From Gaiellasilicea sp963789355 (GTDB lineage Bacteria; Actinomycetota; Thermoleophilia; Gaiellales; Gaiellaceae): a DNA stretch of 64,000 nt. Below the pieces are notes generated by a model that was given only the letters and a program-made list of their open reading frames with translations, did no database searches and had not been told where the DNA came from. Of this stretch, positions 60,236 to 64,000 are shown piece after piece. Numbering within the stretch: position 1 is the stretch's first letter; each line of letters opens with the position of its first letter. The translations under genes were made by a program, and so were the position numbers. Where the stretch lies: the NCBI GenBank assembly GCA_963789355.1, contig CAWBKK010000010.1:558001-622000 (forward strand). The letters run 5' to 3'.

Positions 60236-60955
60236 CTAGCCGGTCGGCGAAGGCAGCTTGACCGGCTTGTTCGCGCTCGCGAGCCGGTAGCGCAGGTCGA
60301 TCTCGATGCTCTTGCCCTCCGCCGAGATCGCGAAGCTGATGAACGCCGTGTCGAGCAGGCGCGTCCGCTCGTCGATCGTGAGCACCGCGTGGATGTCCCC
60401 GATCTCGATCCCAAGCTTGGAGAAGTCGAGATCGACGCTCTCCGCCAGCGGGCCGAGCTTCGTCGCCGCCTCGAGCAGGCCGCGCGTGTCGATCTCACCC
60501 GCGATCGTCGTCACCGGCTTGCCCTGGATCACCTGATGCTCGGTCACGCGCACGTCCTTGACGTAGCGCGCGAGCTCCTGGAAGGCCGTCGCGCTCAGGG
60601 TCCCGTTCGAGCCGATCCCGGCCGGAGCAGGCGTCGACTGCCAGCGCCCACCCGTGTTCGTCCAGGCGCGGCCGCCGCGGACGAGCACCTGCATCTCGAC
60701 GTCGCCCCCGCCCGGCACCCCGGACGTCCGCATCGAGAACCACTCGCCGGCCTTCGAGGTCGCGCCGTTGAAGATCATCCTGAAGCTCGTCCCGTCCGCC
60801 GAGACGCCGACGCTGCCGTCGAAGCTCGAGGAGCGAAGCTCGGCCTGCGCGGCTTCCGCCTGTTGCAGCAACGTCTGCGCGCGCCTGCCCTCTTCCGTGC
60901 TGCAGCCGGAGAGCAGCAGCGCAGCTGCCAACAAGGCGAGGAGTCGGACGATCAC
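60236..60955 (-). CDS. LppX/LprG-like lipoprotein
   Basis: An exported lipoprotein of about 239 aa. The hydrophobic leader ends LLLSGCSTEE (lipobox LSGC). The mature part has the pattern of LprAFG proteins: LRSSSFDGSVGVSADG, AFQELARYVKDVRVT, TTIAGEIDTRGLLEAA, and a last ISFAISAEGKSIEIDLRYRL pair of strands. The family carries triacylated glycolipids across the wall. GTG 60955 or 60964 begins the signal; an ATG at 60991 is possible but leaves only 23 bases to the divergent thioesterase. Confidence 0.78.
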   Translation of the reverse strand: MIVRLLALLAAALLLSGCSTEEGRRAQTLLQQAEAAQAELRSSSFDGSVGVSADGTSFRMIFNGATSKAGEWFSMRTSGVPGGGDVEMQVLVRGGRAWTNTGGRWQSTPAPAGIGSNGTLSATAFQELARYVKDVRVTEHQVIQGKPVTTIAGEIDTRGLLEAATKLGPLAESVDLDFSKLGIEIGDIHAVLTIDERTRLLDTAFISFAISAEGKSIEIDLRYRLASANKPVKLPSPTG

Positions 60956-61014
60956 GATCGCCACATCGGCGCAGCGGGCGTCTGGCTCCATCCCCCACTT
61001 GGTAGGTTCGCGCC

Positions 61015-61413
61015 GTGGACGAGGAGCTGACGCGGGGTGTGCGAGCGGCGATGCCGTACGCGGAGACCCTGGGGCTGGAGCTGCTCGAGGCCTCGGTCGA
61101 CGAGGTGCGTGGGCGGATCACGTGGGAGGAGCGGCTGACGACGGCGGCCGGGCTGCTCCACGGCGGCGTCCTGATGGGGCTCGCCGACACGGTCGGCGCC
61201 TACTGTGCCTATCTGAACCTGCCGGAAGGATCGAGCGCGACGGCGACGATCGAGTCGAAGACGAACTTCTTCGCGGCGGTACGCTCGGGCGTCGTCGAGG
61301 CGCGCTCGCGTCCCCTCCATCGCGGCAGCCGCACGATCGTCGTCGAGACCGATCTCTTCGACGAGGCGGGCAAGCACGTCGCCCGCGTCATGCAGACCCA
61401 GGCGGTGCTCTGA
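61015..61413 (+). CDS. PaaI-type hotdog thioesterase (132 aa)
   Basis: A single hotdog domain: GLLHGGVLMGLADTVGAY is the family HGG-x-x-x-x-x-D active-site string, with ATIESKTNFFAAVRSG and AHVMQTQ-like ARVMQTQAVL closing strands. Hydrolyses acyl- or aryl-CoA thioesters. GTG 61015. It overlaps the lipoprotein gene behind it by 4 bases. Confidence 0.88.
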   Translation: MDEELTRGVRAAMPYAETLGLELLEASVDEVRGRITWEERLTTAAGLLHGGVLMGLADTVGAYCAYLNLPEGSSATATIESKTNFFAAVRSGVVEARSRPLHRGSRTIVVETDLFDEAGKHVARVMQTQAVL

Positions 61414-61895
61414 CGCGCGCGCTCGCCGGACTCCCGCTCCTCTTGCTCGCAAGCGCGTGTGCGGGAGGGAACGGCGAAGCGACGCAGACCGTGACCGTCA
61501 CGACGGCGACCACGGTGACGGAGACGGAGACGGAGACGGAGACGACGGTCGAGGTGCCGTCGTCGGAGGCGCTGCCCGTGGACGCCTTCAACACGCGCGC
61601 CGAGAGCGTCGACGAGCCCTGGGAGCGCGACCTGGCGAAGACGACCGAGGAGTTTCTCGCGCTCGGCGACCAGGAGAACGCCACCCGCTCGTTCCAGTCG
61701 ACCTCCAGCGGCGGCACCGCGAATGCGTCACTCGTGATCGACGGCCTGGCCGACGACTCGATCCGGGCACGCAGCTACGAGCTGACGTTCACCAGGCGAG
61801 AGGACGGCACCTGGCGGATCGACACCGCGACCTGGACGCAGCGCTGCCAGCCGGGGCGCGGGCACCAGACGTTCTCCGCCGAGCCCTGCGTCTAG
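61410..61895 (+). CDS. small lipoprotein of unknown function (161 aa)
   Basis: The leader LAGLPLLLLASACAGG has a lipobox-like ASAC. A Thr/Glu spacer (TVTVTTATTVTETETETETT) follows, then a compact alpha/beta domain (EEFLALGDQENATRSFQS ... WRIDTATWTQRC) resembling the NTF2/DUF4878 shape. The only start available is CTG 61410, in a CTGA overlap with the thioesterase stop; a TTG further in would destroy the signal. Convergent with the MBL-like gene by a 4-base overlap. Confidence 0.65.
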   Translation: MTRALAGLPLLLLASACAGGNGEATQTVTVTTATTVTETETETETTVEVPSSEALPVDAFNTRAESVDEPWERDLAKTTEEFLALGDQENATRSFQSTSSGGTANASLVIDGLADDSIRARSYELTFTRREDGTWRIDTATWTQRCQPGRGHQTFSAEPCV

Positions 61896-62461
61896 AGCAC
61901 GCGCTCGAGAGCCGACGTGCCGCCGCCGAGCACCGGCGCGCCGTGCGAGACGAGCACGTGCTCGACGGGCAGCTCGAGCAGCGGCCGCAACGACGCCCGG
62001 AGGTCGTCGTGCGTGGACTTGCCCAGCCAGCGCTCGGGACAGAGGCGGAGCGGCTCGTCGGTGGCGCGAGGCTTCGCGCCGGCGCCGAGCAGGACATCGC
62101 CGACCACGACCGCCCGCTGCTCCGGCAGCCAGTAGACGGCCTCTGCGGCGCGGGCGGTCTGGAACGAGCGGATCCCGCCCGGGAGGCCGCCTGCCGCGTC
62201 CTCGGCCTCGACGCCGCGGTTGGCGAGCGGCCGCACCGAGCGCGAAGGGGCCCAGACGCGAGCCTTCAGATCCGGCGTCGCGCGGGCGTGCCAGTAGACG
62301 GTCACGAGCACGTGCGCCGGCGCGCCGAGCTCTGCCGGCGGCTCGAGCGGATCGATCACGACGAGGCCGTCCGCGGTGTCCACCGCGACCGAGCCGACCT
62401 GCTCCTCCCAGTGGTCGTGCCACGACGTCCAGCGGTGGAGGCCCGGTGCGATCTTCTGCAT
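61892..62461 (-). CDS. MBL-fold-like protein with degenerate metal site (189 aa)
   Basis: Opening HRWTSWHDHWEEQVGSVAVDTADGLVVIDPL is the metallo-beta-lactamase N-terminal hairpin. The HxHxDH site is reduced to VYWHARAT, while VVVGDVLLGAG and VLVSHGAPVLGGG keep the later strands. Likely not a zinc hydrolase of standard type. ATG 62461 lies 1 base after the uvrA stop, so it is co-transcribed with uvrA. Confidence 0.7.
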   Translation of the reverse strand: MQKIAPGLHRWTSWHDHWEEQVGSVAVDTADGLVVIDPLEPPAELGAPAHVLVTVYWHARATPDLKARVWAPSRSVRPLANRGVEAEDAAGGLPGGIRSFQTARAAEAVYWLPEQRAVVVGDVLLGAGAKPRATDEPLRLCPERWLGKSTHDDLRASLRPLLELPVEHVLVSHGAPVLGGGTSALERVL

Positions 62462-62462
62462 C

Positions 62463-64000
62463 TCAGGCGGCGACGGGCTCGCCGCGCCGCGCGAGCACCT
62501 GGCGGAGGAACTGCCCCGTGAACGAGCCCTCCGTCTCGGCCACCTGCTCGGGCGTGCCGGCCGCGATCAGCTCGCCGCCCGCCTCGCCGCCCTCGGGCCC
62601 GAGGTCGACGACCCAGTCGGCCTGCTTGATCACGTCGAGGTTGTGCTCGATCACGAGCACGGTGTTGCCTGCGTCGACGAGCCGCTGCAGCACCTCGAGC
62701 AGCTTCTCGATGTCCGCGAAGTGGAGCCCGGTCGTCGGCTCGTCGAGGATGTACAGCGTCCGGCCGGTCGCGACCTTGCAGAGCTCGGCGGCGAGCTTCA
62801 CCCGCTGCGCCTCGCCGCCGGAGAGCGTCGTCGCCGGCTGGCCGAGCTTGATGTAGTCGAGGCCGACGTCGTGCAGCGTCTGCAGCCGACGGCGCAGCTT
62901 CGGGATCTTGGCGAAGAACGTCAGCGCCTCCTCGACCGACATCTCGAGCACGTCGGCGATCGACTTGCCCTTGAAGCGCACCTCCAGCGTCTCCTTGTTG
63001 TACCGGTGCCCGTGGCAGGTCTCGCACTGGACGTAGACGTCCGGCAGGAAGTGCATCTCGATCTTGATCGTGCCGTCGCCCTTGCAGGTCTCGCAGCGGC
63101 CGCCGCGGACGTTGAAGGAGAAACGGCCCGGCTTGTAGCCGCGCACCTTCGCCTCGGGCGTGAGCGAGTAGAGCTCGCGGATGTGCGTGAAGAGGTCGAT
63201 GTAGGTCGCCGGGTTCGAGCGCGGTGTCCGGCCGATCGGCTTCTGGTCGATGTCGATCACCTTGTCGAAGACGTCGATCCCCTCGACCGTGTCGTGGTCT
63301 CCCGGCTTGACGCGCATCCGGTTGAGCCGGTTCGCGAGCGCCTTGTAGACGATCTCGTTCACGAGCGTCGACTTGCCCGAGCCGGACACGCCCGTCACCG
63401 TCACGAACTTGCCGACCGGGAACTCGACGTCGATCCCCTTCAGGTTGTGCATCGCCGCGCCGCGGACGGTGAAGTGCCCGTTGTCGTCCTCGCGCCGCGG
63501 CGGGATCGCGATCGTCCGCCCGCCGGAGAGGAACTGGCCCGTGACCGACGCCTTGTTCCGCATCACGTCCTTGGCCGTTCCCTCGGCGACGACGTAGCCG
63601 CCGTGCTCGCCCGCGCCTGGGCCCATGTCGACGAGGTGGTCGGCGGTACGCATCATCTGCTCGTCGTGCTCGACGACGAGGACGGTGTTGCCGAGCGCTT
63701 TCAGCCGCTGCAGCGTCCCGATCAGCTTGTCGTTGTCGCGCTGGTGCAGGCCGATCGACGGCTCGTCGAGGATGTAGAGCACGCCGACGAGCTGCGAGCC
63801 GATCTGCGTCGCCAGTCGCAGCCGCTGCGCTTCGCCGCCCGACAGCGTCTTTGCGGCGCGGTCGAGCTGGAGGTAGCCGACGCCGACGTTGTCGAGGAAG
63901 GTCAGGCGCTCGCGGATCTCTTTCACGATCCGGTGGCCGATCAGCTCCTCGGTCGGCGTCAGCCCGAGCTCGTCCAGGAACGCCAGCGAGCGCGTCACCG
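62463..64000 (-). CDS. uvrA: excinuclease ABC subunit UvrA (C-terminal part; continues beyond the window)
   Basis: The visible ~512 residues include the first signature TLSGGEAQRLRLATQIGS and Walker B LYILDEPSIGLH, the second Walker A GVSGSGKSTLVNEIV, the zinc finger CETCKGDGTIKIEMHFLPDVYVQC, the second signature LSGGEAQRVKLAAEL and Walker B LYILDEPTTGLH. Damage-recognition ATPase of nucleotide-excision repair. The N-terminal ~430 residues lie beyond 64000 on the right. Confidence 0.97.
   Translation of the reverse strand, partial: VTRSLAFLDELGLTPTEELIGHRIVKEIRERLTFLDNVGVGYLQLDRAAKTLSGGEAQRLRLATQIGSQLVGVLYILDEPSIGLHQRDNDKLIGTLQRLKALGNTVLVVEHDEQMMRTADHLVDMGPGAGEHGGYVVAEGTAKDVMRNKASVTGQFLSGGRTIAIPPRREDDNGHFTVRGAAMHNLKGIDVEFPVGKFVTVTGVSGSGKSTLVNEIVYKALANRLNRMRVKPGDHDTVEGIDVFDKVIDIDQKPIGRTPRSNPATYIDLFTHIRELYSLTPEAKVRGYKPGRFSFNVRGGRCETCKGDGTIKIEMHFLPDVYVQCETCHGHRYNKETLEVRFKGKSIADVLEMSVEEALTFFAKIPKLRRRLQTLHDVGLDYIKLGQPATTLSGGEAQRVKLAAELCKVATGRTLYILDEPTTGLHFADIEKLLEVLQRLVDAGNTVLVIEHNLDVIKQADWVVDLGPEGGEAGGELIAAGTPEQVAETEGSFTGQFLRQVLARRGEPVAA

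Overview
The window is high-GC, gene-dense DNA with many GTG starts and 4-base ATGA/GTGA gene overlaps. Its content fits an actinobacterium, probably class Thermoleophilia (Gaiellales/Solirubrobacterales-like): a K+-independent H+-pyrophosphatase, Rex, an LprG-like lipoprotein, paired Eis-family acetyltransferases, a DUF1844 protein, a YbdK-type ligase and a tsaE-tsaB-rimI-tsaD cluster. The class is inferred from general resemblance; no rRNA is present.

Layout. 0-1.8 kb: His-rich peptide and a Pro-rich membrane-anchored protein. 1.8-6.8 kb: a MalK/MalF/MalG/solute-binding-protein sugar ABC transporter bounded by an intact tRNA-Val and a 41-nt copy of that tRNA's 3' end. 6.8-15.4 kb: GT-C membrane glycosyltransferase, two M23 endopeptidases, a Rossmann/SRPBCC pair, a flavin amine-oxidase-type enzyme, two tandem Eis-like acetyltransferases. 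15.4-19.4 kb: palindromic element, PcrA helicase, a secreted DUF4394 protein and a small membrane protein. 19.4-24.3 kb: a cobalamin-riboswitch operon encoding two exported DUF4430 proteins, ECF-T, a fused ECF-AA', ECF-S and an exported alpha/alpha-barrel protein. 24.3-29.7 kb: VanZ, HAD-like protein, DUF990-type ABC-2 exporter and PQQ-type sugar dehydrogenase, several with broken frames. 29.7-37.7 kb: potassium locus (TrkA, TrkH, two single RCK proteins, two APC permeases with C-terminal USP domains, a 58-aa membrane peptide). 37.8-43.4 kb: subtilase, HppA and DUF1844. 43.4-49 kb: YbdK-like ligase, GT4 glycosyltransferase, Asp-rich TSP3-like protein, and a gdh-grx-rex operon. 49-55.6 kb: second subtilase, the t6A cluster, family-4 uracil-DNA glycosylase, FmdB-type protein, GNAT. 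55.5-64 kb: two alpha/beta-hydrolase paralogues lacking the nucleophile serine, DUF2520-panC-panB, small envelope proteins, thioesterase, MBL-like protein, and uvrA running off the end.

The outstanding locus is 19.4-24.3 kb. Eukaryotic transcobalamin and intrinsic factor consist of an alpha6/alpha6 barrel plus a DUF4430-like beta domain. Here the two folds are separate exported proteins, translationally coupled to an ECF importer and placed under a B12 riboswitch: a plausible split bacterial cobalamin-capture and uptake system.

A second theme is K+/proton homeostasis (29.7-42.9 kb). Base-level frameshifts cluster at 25.1-27.6, 28.7-29.2 and 33.9-34.6 kb and look more like consensus errors than gene decay.
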